This document shows positions 35,348 through 46,055 of a DNA stretch of 64,000 bases, piece by piece. Numbering within the stretch: position 1 is the stretch's first letter; every line of letters begins with the position of its first letter. The position numbers and the translations under genes were made by a program. Source of the stretch: Powellomyces hirtus (Eukaryota > Chytridiomycota > Chytridiomycetes > Spizellomycetales > Powellomycetaceae); contig JAHLKG010000003.1 in the NCBI GenBank assembly GCA_025526995.1, positions 930,001-994,000 of the forward strand, written 5' to 3'. A model generated the notes under the pieces. It was not told where the DNA came from and did no database searches. It worked only from the letters and a program-made list of their open reading frames with translations.

Positions 35348-36451
35348 TTGATGATGACGAGTCTCTTTGATCGTGATTGTGAGAACCCACATATAGGCAG
35401 TCTCTCCCCAGTTTTCCTTTTGCTTTTTTTTTTCTTGCTGGCGGCCCCCCATATGATCCCACCGTCTGCTTCTGCTGGCCGCGCAGCCTACTATGTGGTA
35501 GGGATCACCAACAAAGTCGACGGATCTGCGCCGCCCCCCTTGGACCTGTCAACCGACACCACAGCCGGTCTGGAGCTCCTTGCACAAAGCACTCACGACG
35601 GTGTTTTGCTGGTAGAGTGTCGCTCTTCCGATGCGGAGCAAGTCATTATCAAGGAGCTGGAGGACCTATCGGGCGGATCAGAAGCCGAGGTGTATGTCTG
35701 TGCACCATGCCGCATTCCCATTGCAACCTGGACAAGAAACCGTTTGTTGGCCGACGACGGGGTTGCCCAGCTGTTCAACGAAACTGGACTGTCCATTTTC
35801 CCTGATGCAGTCAACAAGGAGGACATATCCATTTTGTTCAAACTCGCCACCGACCAGATAGAGCACGCACATCAGGTGTTGGCAGAGAAACACAAACACA
35901 TTCGAGTAGGGCATGAGCAATTTGCATTCAAAGAGCTTGGAAGCCGTGGTGGTCTCCGCTTTGATCTCATTCTGGAGCACGATGCCAAGATCAATTGCAT
36001 TCTGCAATCCGGACCATGGATACCTTTGGTGAAACATCTGTTGAACATAGCGGACGACACAGAGGTGCCCTGCCTCGTCAGCGTGGTCTATTCTCTGCCG
36101 GGCGCAGAGTCACAAAGCTGGCACGCAGATGGAGTGCCCGCGGACCCGTCATACGCAGTCTGCATCTTCATGCCGCTGATTGACTTGGATGGAGATACGG
36201 GCTATACACAGTTTTGGCCCGGGACACACAAGAGCAAAGTTCTGCTCGGGTTTGGGCCCGCCGCCGAGGTCTGCGGTGCAACCTTCGATGGCATCCTGCC
36301 GACCGGCGATGTCCTGATGTATGACTATGGGACACTGCATCGAGGAATCGGTAACAACAGCGCACTCCGCCGACCGGTTCTGCAGGCCGTCTACCACGTC
36401 CCTTCCTGGAAGGACACCAAGAATTATGGGAACATCTCCCTTTTTGACTGA
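35348..36451 (+). CDS. Phytanoyl-CoA dioxygenase-like 2-oxoglutarate/Fe(II) oxygenase
   Basis: A single exon of 367 residues. A hydrophobic N-terminal stretch (FLLLFFFLLAAP) points to a signal anchor or signal peptide. The C-terminal 170 residues form the PhyH double-stranded beta-helix: the HxD iron ligands are in SQSWHADGVPADPS, the distal iron His is in YDYGTLHRGIGNNS, and the 2-oxoglutarate-binding Arg follows in LRRPVLQAVYHVP. The middle SYAVCIFMPLIDLD and TQFWPGTHKSK are typical of PhyH proteins that hydroxylate small molecules or lipids. The substrate is unknown. The N-terminal 150 residues match nothing I recognise. Starts 198 bp from polyubiquitin, divergent. Confidence 0.82.
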   Translation: MMMTSLFDRDCENPHIGSLSPVFLLLFFFLLAAPHMIPPSASAGRAAYYVVGITNKVDGSAPPPLDLSTDTTAGLELLAQSTHDGVLLVECRSSDAEQVIIKELEDLSGGSEAEVYVCAPCRIPIATWTRNRLLADDGVAQLFNETGLSIFPDAVNKEDISILFKLATDQIEHAHQVLAEKHKHIRVGHEQFAFKELGSRGGLRFDLILEHDAKINCILQSGPWIPLVKHLLNIADDTEVPCLVSVVYSLPGAESQSWHADGVPADPSYAVCIFMPLIDLDGDTGYTQFWPGTHKSKVLLGFGPAAEVCGATFDGILPTGDVLMYDYGTLHRGIGNNSALRRPVLQAVYHVPSWKDTKNYGNISLFD

Positions 36452-36950
36452 GGCCCCTTGCTTCGATGACCCTGGAAGCTTGGTCATGGCCGCTGTCTCG
36501 GTGGTGCTAATGGGGTCCCTAGCTAGTTAGATCTTGGTTTATGAGATGCTTCAAACTTCGACCTTTTTGATCCTCGTTGCGAATGCCTCGGAGTAAGTTG
36601 TTCAACGGGGATCAAGGAACTCGAGGCAAATAAACTGGGAAGCCGGAAGACTGCATTGATAGATAGCATTTGTAAAGTAGTGATAGAATCTACTATAGAG
36701 TGCACCACATCCCCAAGTGAGGCGACACTGACGGGTTGCACGGACCGCCTATGATGACCTTACGCCTGCTCGTTAATAAACTTTATCTAAAATTTGACCA
36801 TGGGTCCTCACACAAGTCTTATGGTTCCCTTGGCGTTGGTATATGATGTGGGTTAGAATCCGCCAAAATACTGTTATTTGACACATCCAGGTTGAGGTGT
36901 GACCAAGCTCGAGGGTATTTGGGAGGCAAGATCACAATCTTGAGCAACCT
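36452..36950. other. Convergent intergenic region
   Basis: 499 bp between the stops of the dioxygenase gene and RAD17. No supported reading frame or RNA gene seen. Confidence 0.5.
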
Positions 36951-39900
36951 TCAATCGTCACTGATATCATCTTCCAACACTGGGCGGGACAATGGTTGTT
37001 GCCCGACTGCTAGCGGACGCTGGGAAATGTGTGCATCTTCGACCGCCTCTTCGGCCGCAGCAAATTTGTGCTGCCCAAGCGGTTGTCGGTGCCATGTCAG
37101 CAGCTCAGACAGGGATGCGAGGAGGTGCGGTGGATGTGATCCTGCAAAGGATCCATTTTAGCACGTTCCACGACATTCACAATGCAAGCCAGGAGAATTG
37201 CGACAAGTGCCATACCAATATTAAAAGGGTTACATTGAGGCCCTCCGACAGACTTGATAGACCCTGAAGTGTTCTTTCCCGGAGCGGAGCGCGAAGGAAT
37301 GTTGTGCTGAGACGGCGCTAGACTCGCAAAGATGGAGACATACGGGAAAAGATCTTGGATCAACGCCTTGGCGGGATATGTAGCTGGAAACAAATCAGGT
37401 AAGCGGCAGAGCAGTTTCTGCGTCAATCCAAGGTGAAAATAGGTACCAGTTAGAACAGAGGCGTGAGCAGTAGCACTATCATCGCCTTTGCTTGGCGATC
37501 CACGTTGCAACCAGGTCAGAGCAACGTTTTTTGCTGCGGCAAATAGTCTCTGTGCTTTCCGTGCTACTTGAAACGTCCGAGGTCCGTATAGTTGATGAAA
37601 GCGTTGTGGTGGCACGGGATTGGTGTGTGAATATAGAAGGCCGCGTGAAGTTATGGATGCTGTGTAAGAACCAAGAGTTTGACGGTTCTACCGAAGAAAA
37701 ATCACTGTGAGTACAGTTTCCAGGACCATTGAAAGGCTGCGCTGTCCCTACCTCCCACTTCCCGCCTAGAACATCCGCAGTGCTCATGTAGTCGCCAGCG
37801 ACCGCAAGCTCCTCTATGTCTTTGAAAAAAGATGGACAGTTGTGATGAAGAAACAAGGAAAAGATATCTGCATCCATGTGAGCGTTTTCAAATGCTTGCT
37901 AAGGTTAACACACAAGGGACACAGAGAATTCGCGTGAGTGGACCATGTCTTCCCGGTGTGCTCAATATCAGGGTCGAAGAAAAAGCCAAATCCTGTGATA
38001 ATCGGGCGAGCCTGTCTTACCTCTGGATTGCTTTTCAGTGGTTCCCGCTTGTGTTGTAGTAGAAAAGACGGCAAGCTTCTTTCACTCTTCGTCGGGTAAG
38101 ACGATAAACTCTCTTGCAACGATGGATTTGTTATGCTTTCGACGTTTTCGTCGCGTTCACCTGTGAAGTTGGCGCAGCTTGAATGACATGTAGCAGGAAT
38201 CTGAATGACAAGCATGTAGACTTACGTTTGTTGTACAGTATGCGCCCCAGCCAGTGGAACATGTCCAGGTTCACTTCTCGACATCCTACGTAGCCCAGGT
38301 TCAAACTAGCACATTGCAACAAAGAATAAATGAGGCATCAGCGCGATATTCCCCGCGCTACATGCATAACTGTGTACACTACCTTTGGCTGACGGGCTTC
38401 TCGTCCTTCTTCCCACGAGGAGTCTTCTTTGACTTTCCCGGTCCAGACTTTGGATGAGCGGTTTCCTGTAGCGTGAAGAACTGCATGGCATTCAGCGCAC
38501 ATCTGATGTCACCTCCGCTTGATCGTGCTATGGTATCAATTGCTTGCTTATCAGGGCGGACTCCCGCACGCAGAGGATATTTAAACTCGAATGCAGCGAT
38601 TCGGGTCAGCGCTTTGATGAGATAAGTGGGAGCGATGGCATTAAATCTGCGAATGAAACGATGACGAGACATCCGATCAGCGAAAGGTTAGGGACAGGAT
38701 TAATACAGAAGTATCAAACTACTGACTTGATCTGTTTCGAGAAGTTCGCCTCCCGCACATCAGGAGGGATCAACGTTTCTAAAGTGACAGCAGTGTCGCG
38801 TTCACCGTAATCACTGGTCGTATCTGTGACAATGAACACCAAAGGGTATCGTGTCCGCGGGGAACGTAGATAAGAGCGTATCGCCCCGTGGACGGCTTTG
38901 CGTGTGTCATCATTGGCAATGTTGGGGAGGTCCTCAATGAGAATGATTTTTCTGTCATTCTCTGGAGAGGAAGAGGATAATTCCGGCTTGGCATCCGTAG
39001 ACATAACGGTGGTGCTGCGGAACGATAAGATAGGTGTTTTGCTAGCAGCTGCTAGAAACTCTGGAAAGCTCCTGGTTAAAGAAAAGTACCCGGCGCCATA
39101 TCCGCGACCTGTGAGCAGAAAAGTCGTTTGTAATTGGACGGTCTCTAACACCGAAGAGGAGTAATAATATACCTGCACCATGGTGATCCTCAGCGGAAAC
39201 GTTCATTGCATTTGTGTTAACCGGATTGCTCCACTCTGAGACTTCAAAGTGAAGCTCCCTGGAAAGCAGCCGGATGACGGCCGTCTTTCCTGCCCCCGAA
39301 GGACCAGTAAGGACCAGTAGCTTGCTGTGCGGCTGACTGCGCTGGCGTTTCACATCAGCTTCAGCCAGTGAATTCTGCAGCCAAGCTCTCACATCAGCAA
39401 CCTTTTTGTTGTTGACAGCTATCTCAGCCTGTCGATGATCGAATTACAACCTGTGTCCCGTCTTGCCGGAGTATGGTTACATGCACTGTACCTCGGACAA
39501 TGGTTCATATTTGTCAATCCATAGTTTGGCCTCTATTAATGACAATGCTTGGTCGGTACGCATGCCCATCCCGCACGGAGTTGCCCTGTCCATCCAACTT
39601 ACCAATTGGAGCTGAGGATGAAAGATCGACTTTCACATCTGACTTGGGTATTACCCATCGCTAAGAAAAAGATGGTTTGCATACAAATTATTTCAAAGGC
39701 ACCAAACATTAACAGTAATTGCAAGCAAGGAACACAGCGAGAGCGGCGTGAAGGCCGTGAAACAAAGTCTTCCAGACAAGACTACAGTGCTGACAGGCTT
39801 TGTATGCGATTCACTGATTCTGTACCATACCTGTTTTCCCGATGCATTGAAGAAATCTTCTTCATTCTCGTTCAAACATGCGCTGCTCTGTTTCGTTGTC

Positions 39901-40694
39901 TTGGCGCTAGCTGATGTTTTCCGACGTTTGGACAAGGCTGTAGCAGCGGACGCAGCAGCCTCGGAACTTGCTGTACATTTTGATCGTACCGTTGTTGCAA
40001 CAACCGCATGTCGCTTGACAGGAACAGAGGGACTGTTGGACGGTTCCGGGTCAGGTTCGGTAAGATCCACGACAGACGTTTCACTCGGCTCATGGGCAGA
40101 TGCGAATCCTTCGCTTTTCGTTCGATTGCGCCTTGGGTAGCTGCGCTTCGATGCAGAGGCATCTAATGGCTTCGGTTGAGATGTTCGGACTTGATTTTGC
40201 TGATGCGTCTTTGTTCTTGTGCTCGCCCCGGTTTTCTGAGGGCTGGGAACATCGTCGCTTGCCCGCTCAGATTTCAGTTTTTTCGTCTTCTCTGAGGTTT
40301 TGGAAACTAAAGCACTGGCTTCGTCTTTCATCCGCACCACGACTTGCTGCTTTCCGTCTATCTCTATCAACTTACAGTTCTGCCTCGTTCGACGTTTCGG
40401 TTCAGGAGGTTGGGATTGTGCCGTTGCTTTGCTCACTTTGTGTTCCGCAGGCAACGCAACACTCTCTCCCTCATCAGTTTCTGAACCAGAGGAGACTATC
40501 AAACGGGTCCTTCGCTTGCGTTGCTGGTCCCCGCCAAGACAGCATTAGAGGCCGGCCGAACCAACACCTAGCACCCAACAGCATACCATGTTCACAAGCC
40601 CACAAGCACGAAAGGAACGCTCGCCAGGTGAGTAGATATTCCCGTAGCACTACCACCGGACCGGCAAATCAAAAGCTTGCGGAGGCTCAGACAT
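36951..40694 (-). CDS. RAD17: RAD17/Rad24 checkpoint clamp loader
   Basis: Thirteen exons (40694-40657, 40509-39831, 39660-39603, 39532-39492, 39428-39173, 39108-38727, 38646-38383, 38305-38226, 38160-38021, 37992-37944, 37894-37752, 37687-37216, 37141-36951) give 930 residues with all phases consistent. A basic disordered N-terminus (about 1-240) precedes the family start LWIDKYEPLSEAEIAVNNKK. Walker A is LLVLTGPSGAGKTAVIR, Walker B is KIILIEDLPN. Downstream signatures include HWLGRILYNK, SFLLQHKREPL, GLLYSHTNPVP and an acidic end EDDISDD. Known role: with RFC2-5 it loads the 9-1-1 clamp at damaged DNA to activate ATR. The first intron and the 49-nt exon 10 are the least certain parts. Confidence 0.9.
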
Positions 40695-40791
40695 CAAAGT
40701 GTAGATCGTTGTGGGAATTTGCACTGCAGCAAGGCCTTCGCGAACGCGATCCCCTGGGCGATCCCGTCAATTCACGTTAAATTGACAGTAC

Positions 40792-40797
40792 CACGTG
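40792..40797. promoter_or_regulatory. CACGTG box between RAD17 and its divergent neighbour
   Basis: A single palindromic CACGTG in the 166-bp divergent interval. The motif also occurs elsewhere in the window by chance, so regulatory use is only possible. Confidence 0.25.
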
Positions 40798-40860
40798 ATA
40801 TTGCTGGGTCCTTGTGGTTGACGGCGATTTCGCGATTCACTCGCCGGGTGGTGATCTGCA

Positions 40861-42251
40861 ATGGCCAACACAGAGGGAACTACCACCACTGCGCCTGCTG
40901 ATACAGCAGGCCGATCGGACACATGGCATGACGAAGCTGAGGCTGCGGGCACGGAGGCTGCCTGGGATGGCGTTCAAGGTGGTGAAACCTATGACGAAGA
41001 CGGAGGCGAGGAAGGAGACGAATGGGAATACTATGAGGAAGAAGGGTACGAAGGAACCGGGGAAACGGAAGCAACCACGGATTCTCTTTATGATGGACTC
41101 CTGGAGGATGGCATCAAGATTGGGGAGGACCAAGTCACCAGTGCTGCCGGTTCCGGCGAGAAGGAAGCCGACCAAGCGCCTAGTGCCGAGGTTGGAGTGA
41201 TCAAAGAACGGGCTGCTGCTCCGGCCAGCGCTCCAATGACATCATCCACACCCCTTCCAAGTCTTCCAGCGGCCCCCCACACCCGTTCATTTTCACCGCG
41301 AGCTGGTGGCTTCCGCCAGGGAGGTCAGCCTCAGCGATTGGGATATCCATCACAATTTCATCCCTACAGCGCCAGGTATGTGGTTCCTTCACACTACGAT
41401 ACAAACTTACCGGTCCTATAATCAACCAGAAAGGGATTGTAATATATGTGTTGTAGACCCCCCATAGCTCATGGTGGTAACAAGATACACATCAACCCTG
41501 CAAAGTTCATGGCGTTACAAGGTGCCAGTGCACGGTTTAACCCCTATACAGTCAGTGGCCGGCAGCAGTTCATACCTGGTTATGGATATCCGCCTATGGG
41601 CATGGGTGCCAATATGTATCCGGGAATGCAGCAGACTGGTGTGCGAAATGGCATGGGATTCAGTGCGGGCGGTGGCATGAGTGGCATGGGCGGCGACATG
41701 AGAGCATCTAGAGGGGTATGTCATAGATTCGCAATGTCAGCACTTTTTTTTATAGTCCTTTATGAAGAAATTTATCTAGAACGTACATCGACAATCAATC
41801 AGTGCCGGCCAGAATCGCCAGCACCCGCCGTCCAATGCTAACAGTGGAACACAGCCAAAAGGTACTTTTGAGCACAAGATCAATCCTTCAACACGAATGA
41901 CAAGCGACATGGCGCAAGCCAAAGACTTGACCTCGCCGAGAGTGGCCCAAACACAAATTCGGAACGGGGATGATGCAGCAGAAGTCACGACAGCTCCGCA
42001 GTCCCGCGCAACCGTCAGCAACCTTTCATCATCAGCCACAGCAGACGCCATCAGGAACGTCGGCACCCAGGCCGGCCTACGAATGACGGTAGGTATCATT
42101 CAAGTGCTTTGATGTCTCTGTCGTGGCCCTTTCATTCACAAAGCCACTGCGCTGCGTTCCTTAGACTGTAGACATTCAAGGCAAGACAGCGGAAGTTGGT
42201 TTCGCAACTGAAAACGGAGCGCGAGTCTTCCGTAGGATGTTTCACAAGTAA
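40861..42251 (+). CDS. Disordered acidic then Gly/Met-rich protein, unrecognised
   Basis: Four exons (40861-41375, 41457-41715, 41780-42088, 42165-42251) give 389 residues. The N-terminus is strongly acidic (residues about 40-75 mostly Asp, Glu, Gly, Tyr), followed by a Pro/Ala/Ser linker. A central segment has a possibly conserved motif (GGNKIHINPAKFMALQ) next to a Gly-Met-Tyr-rich low-complexity stretch that could drive condensates. The C-terminus closes with a small ordered-looking block ending ENGARVFRRMFHK. Composition recalls RNA-binding or mRNP proteins, but there is no RRM or RGG array. No family recognised. Starts 166 bp from RAD17, divergent. Confidence 0.6.
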
Positions 42252-42461
42252 TGCTAATGCTCTGGGAACGGCCTCACCTCTGTATGTTGTACTTATCATT
42301 TTCTCATGCTTTCAGAACAGATATTTGTGGCAGCCGCGTTGAAATTTCGGTTCTCTGAAACAACAATGGAGAACCTCGAGGGAACGGACACAGCCTTGTA
42401 CAAATTATTTCTGAGTCCTCTTGTAACATAGTTTCATTTTTGTTATTTACAGTGCATGTGT

Positions 42462-44017
42462 TCACATGCTCACGTCATGCAACGCGGCACAGACAACGGC
42501 CTTTTGATGACCGTTGTAATGTCTAATAGTTTCTCCTGTGGCAAGATCCCACAATCTCGCGGAATGATCTGATGACCCTGTTTCGGTTGGTAAACGTGAT
42601 TTGAGCAAATGGGTACGCCTTACCATGAACGGGCCAGTTCTAACTTACCTGTGACAAGGTATGCTGAATCTGCTGAGAAAGCACAATCCCACACCCAGCG
42701 TTGGTGGCCGGTGAGCGTTTTGTCCAGCGTGAATTTGTGATCAACCGTGTTCCAGATCTTCACCGTATGATCGGCAGAACACGTTGCCAGCTGTCTGTGA
42801 GACAAAAACATCAGCTACATGAAATGCTACAATTCTCCGATTGCGTTCCACGCGTCTCCTACGCACTTTGTGTCAGGACTTAGCATGCATTTTGTGATAA
42901 ACTTGTTGTGACCGGCCACTTTGGTCAGCGCTTCCAGCTGTGTAAGGTCACCCGTTGTTGTGGTCTTCCAAACGTAGTAGTTGCCCTATGAAAGTTTCTA
43001 CCATAAGCTCACTGACATAGGGCGATTCCCATCATCCTCCGTCATTGGCTCACCTTGTTGTTGGCCGCAACGAGTATTGAGCCGTCAGCTGCCATGGTGA
43101 CAGAACGAGCTGGTGTGTCTTCTTCTGGTAGCTGAAAGAGTTCAGTGGTGTAAAGTCATGCTAGAGACGCCGTTGCGCCCCTTACCAGCTCATGCGTGCA
43201 TGCATTCTCTCCTAAATCCCACACTTTGACTGATCCGTTTTGATCGCATGATATCAATTCCCCCTGATTCGGGTGTATTATAACATCGTTCACTGGCGAT
43301 TTCAGCTCATAGTCACGTTGTATGCCGGGCGCTCTGGAAAAGAATGGAGCTTGAGAAAGTGCCGGGAATGCGGGCCAGGCTGAGTTATGTCACGCACCTG
43401 ACATCCCAAATCTTGATCGTTCCATCCTCACTCCCAGTGACAATCCACCTCCCTGCCGACTGAAATCCTATGGATGTGACATTGCCGGTGTGTCCATCAA
43501 ATGATGTGATCTGTGCCACTCTGGTTCAGCGGGGAAGTCCCAAGATGCTTGAGCGCGCGGAAACCCAACCTGTCATACTTACAGGATTCGGGTTGTTGGT
43601 TTGAACCTCATACATTCGCACATGAGGATTTCCGGCAGCGGCCAAATATCGCTTGTCCGGTGAGATAGCCAATCTATTCACTTGCTGGACAGATGTTGGT
43701 GAACAAACTTACGAAAAACACGACTCGAGAGGTCGAGTTAACTGCTGGCGTCCAAAATTTCCATATATCGACATCATCAAACACTGATACCCCATCCCAG
43801 ACACTTGGGACAAGTACACCTGGACTTCTCATCCGATCGCCGGACAAATTATGCAACTTACCGAGTCAGGATGCTGTATCGTTCGCAGGCAGATGCCGCT
43901 CAACGCCTCCCAAAATCGAATCGTGTGATCGTATCCTGCCGTTGCCAGAACAACCTCGGTAACATTCTGCGGGACAGCCTGCTGTGCGTGCGAGTGCGGA
44001 GGCGGTGTAGATGGCAT
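42462..44017 (-). CDS. LST8: LST8/mLST8, WD40 subunit of TOR complexes
   Basis: Eight exons (44017-43862, 43684-43583, 43510-43398, 43333-43186, 43131-43054, 42985-42867, 42794-42649, 42577-42462) give 325 residues, the normal LST8 size (303-326), forming a seven-blade propeller and nothing else. Diagnostic sequence: [20 protein letters not shown] in blade 1, [20 protein letters not shown], then [42 protein letters not shown]-type [16 protein letters not shown] and [15 protein letters not shown]. Known role: binds and stabilises the TOR kinase domain in TORC1 and TORC2. Start at ATG 44017 gives [13 protein letters not shown]; a further in-frame ATG at 44056 exists. Confidence 0.95.
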
Positions 44018-44358
44018 CTTGCTGGGGCATGGACAGTGACCGGTGATCTTGGCCAAATGTCGAAATCGAAACAGATGCTTCGCGCACGTCTTGAGGTGTG
44101 GCTTGTTAACCTGCTGTGGTCGGGCGGCAGGCTGGATATGGGATCGCGGATGCCGTCAGCCGAGACTCCGCGCGTCTTCTTTGCTACTGCCGCCGGAGAT
44201 ATTCTTTTTTCTTTGGTTGAGCAACCTTTTTGACAAGCCCCACTTCTAAAAGAAGAATCTCGGAGTATTCCCCACGCGGCTGGCCTGAACACCCTGGGTG
44301 TTGAGGTCGTCAATGTCAGCTCGTTGTCAAATTCTTGCCATACATATATTCGCGCAGA
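44018..44358. promoter_or_regulatory. Shared LST8/CFAP96 start region
   Basis: 341-bp divergent interval holding both promoters. No named element was recognised; short frames here are shadows. Confidence 0.35.
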
Positions 44359-45761
44359 ATGAGCAACGAATTGGGCAACAGATTTGGAAAACCTGATCTC
44401 GATCGCATTGGAATATTCTCAGAGGCACCGTACATTTCTACGGGTGACAAGTACAATGAGAAAAAAACAGGTTCGCGATCGCCAGCCATGCTTGCTTCGA
44501 TTTGATGAGTTGAACACTCACCTTCCAACTTCGCTGCTAGATGCTTTCTTGATAGACCGCGTAAAAGGTGAGCTCTGGTCTTCTTTGAACGTATCTCAGC
44601 TTGCGCCAACGTAGCTACTCTCAATGGTTACTAGGCAAACAGTTCATCACCAATCCCCCAAAACGTGGCCATGATACTCGTGACATCTTTTTCAACAAGG
44701 AATTTGTGCGAGTGTTTGAGGTAGGCTGACAGTACAACGCCAATGCTGATTCAGCTCCCTCCCAACTCATGATATTGAATCGATAATTACTAGAATGAGC
44801 CGTACACAGATCTAGTCGCTTTGCGCCGAAGATGGCGATTGCAAGCAAAAGAACAGAACATTGTCCCATCACCATTCAGACCTTCAAACGTCCCCCCGAA
44901 GCCGTGAGTGATGATCCTGCTCATTGATGAGTTAAATATCTAGCCCCCAGTTGCATTCAGTTGACGCCCTTTGGTAGATCTGGCAAAGGGTCACCCTTTG
45001 GAACATTCGACCAACAATGGCCTATTGAGAGAAAGAACAACGAGGGGATTCCATCGTTCAATGCGACTCGCGATCCTCCAAAGCATGAGCAGCAGAAGGC
45101 CAATTTTCTTACCAGCCCATCGAAGAAAGGAACTGGATATGGTTATGGTGAGACTGGGAGATGATTTCTTGGGAGGGCATTTGGGCTGATCGTTGCTTTC
45201 CCTTGCATGTTCCCAGCAAATGTGACCATTGGGAAGGCGTACGAATATACTGGCGATCCATATAATGCGACAGAACAATCTGTCAAGGTACGTCATCAGG
45301 TGACAATCTTTTCGTGGCTTTGCTCTGATATGGTTACATGACAGAAAGATCATGAGGAACACAAACGCAGGGTGGTAGGAGAGCGGCCTTTCGTTACCAG
45401 CAGTTCAAACATGGGATACTTCAGCCCCTTCATCTCACTGGTAAAAACTGACGGCGCTGCAAAACCGGGCAAACCTACCTCAGCCAAGAAGACAGCAAAA
45501 CCGCTTGGAGGCCAGGTGCCCTTCAAGCCATCTTCCTGCCCAGGTTTTACCATCAATAAATACCCCAGCGCCGAGGAAGGCGGCAAGGGCAGAAGGGCAG
45601 CAGATGAAGGCGGCCGTCCTCCACGTGGCCCGGCTCTCATTTTCCGTCCAGGAGGAGTGCCCAGGACCTATCCGATTCGCAGTATCATTGAGAGCAACAC
45701 CCCCTTGGCTCCTCCGCCTTGGATACAGCAAGAGACAGCAGCTCTGCTCAGGACTTCGTAG
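44359..45761 (+). CDS. CFAP96: Cilia- and flagella-associated protein 96 (C4orf47-like)
   Basis: Seven exons (44359-44470, 44541-44567, 44635-44720, 44794-44903, 44951-45147, 45217-45287, 45345-45761) give 339 residues. The start has DLDRIGIFSEAPYISTGDKY, close to the vertebrate signature. KGTGYGYANVTIGKAY matches the most conserved CFAP96 block, KKGTGYGYANVTIGK. The C-terminal Pro/Gly-rich part ends with the family-like FRPGGVPRTYPIRSII. Known role: ciliary base/axoneme-associated protein found only in organisms with cilia or flagella. Exon 2 is 27 nt and the first donor is the weak GTTCGC, so the 44471-44540 junction is the least sure. Supports a zoospore-forming fungus. Confidence 0.88.
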
Positions 45762-46055
45762 GATAGCGCGACACTAGCATTAGCATAAACAAGATATTCT
45801 AGTGAATACTTAGCTAGTCTTCAACCAATGAATATGCTGAAACTGATAATAAAGGAATCAATACCTTCATAAAGAGGCAGCGACCAGCATAGCCCATTGA
45901 AAACAACCGAGTTGGGTTCGCCAGATCTGTTTGTACTATTGTCAAATAAGCCACGCGCGGCTTTTCACTGCCGTCAATTCAAGTTGCCCAGTGTGCTCGA
46001 TGGCTCATTTCCCACAGTCCAACCAGCAGTCCGACAAACCCGACAGAGCAAAGTC

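Noticed and set aside
36892..37267. Two overlapping + strand frames of about 90 codons
   Set aside because: They are antisense to the last two exons of RAD17, which are in phase and family-like.
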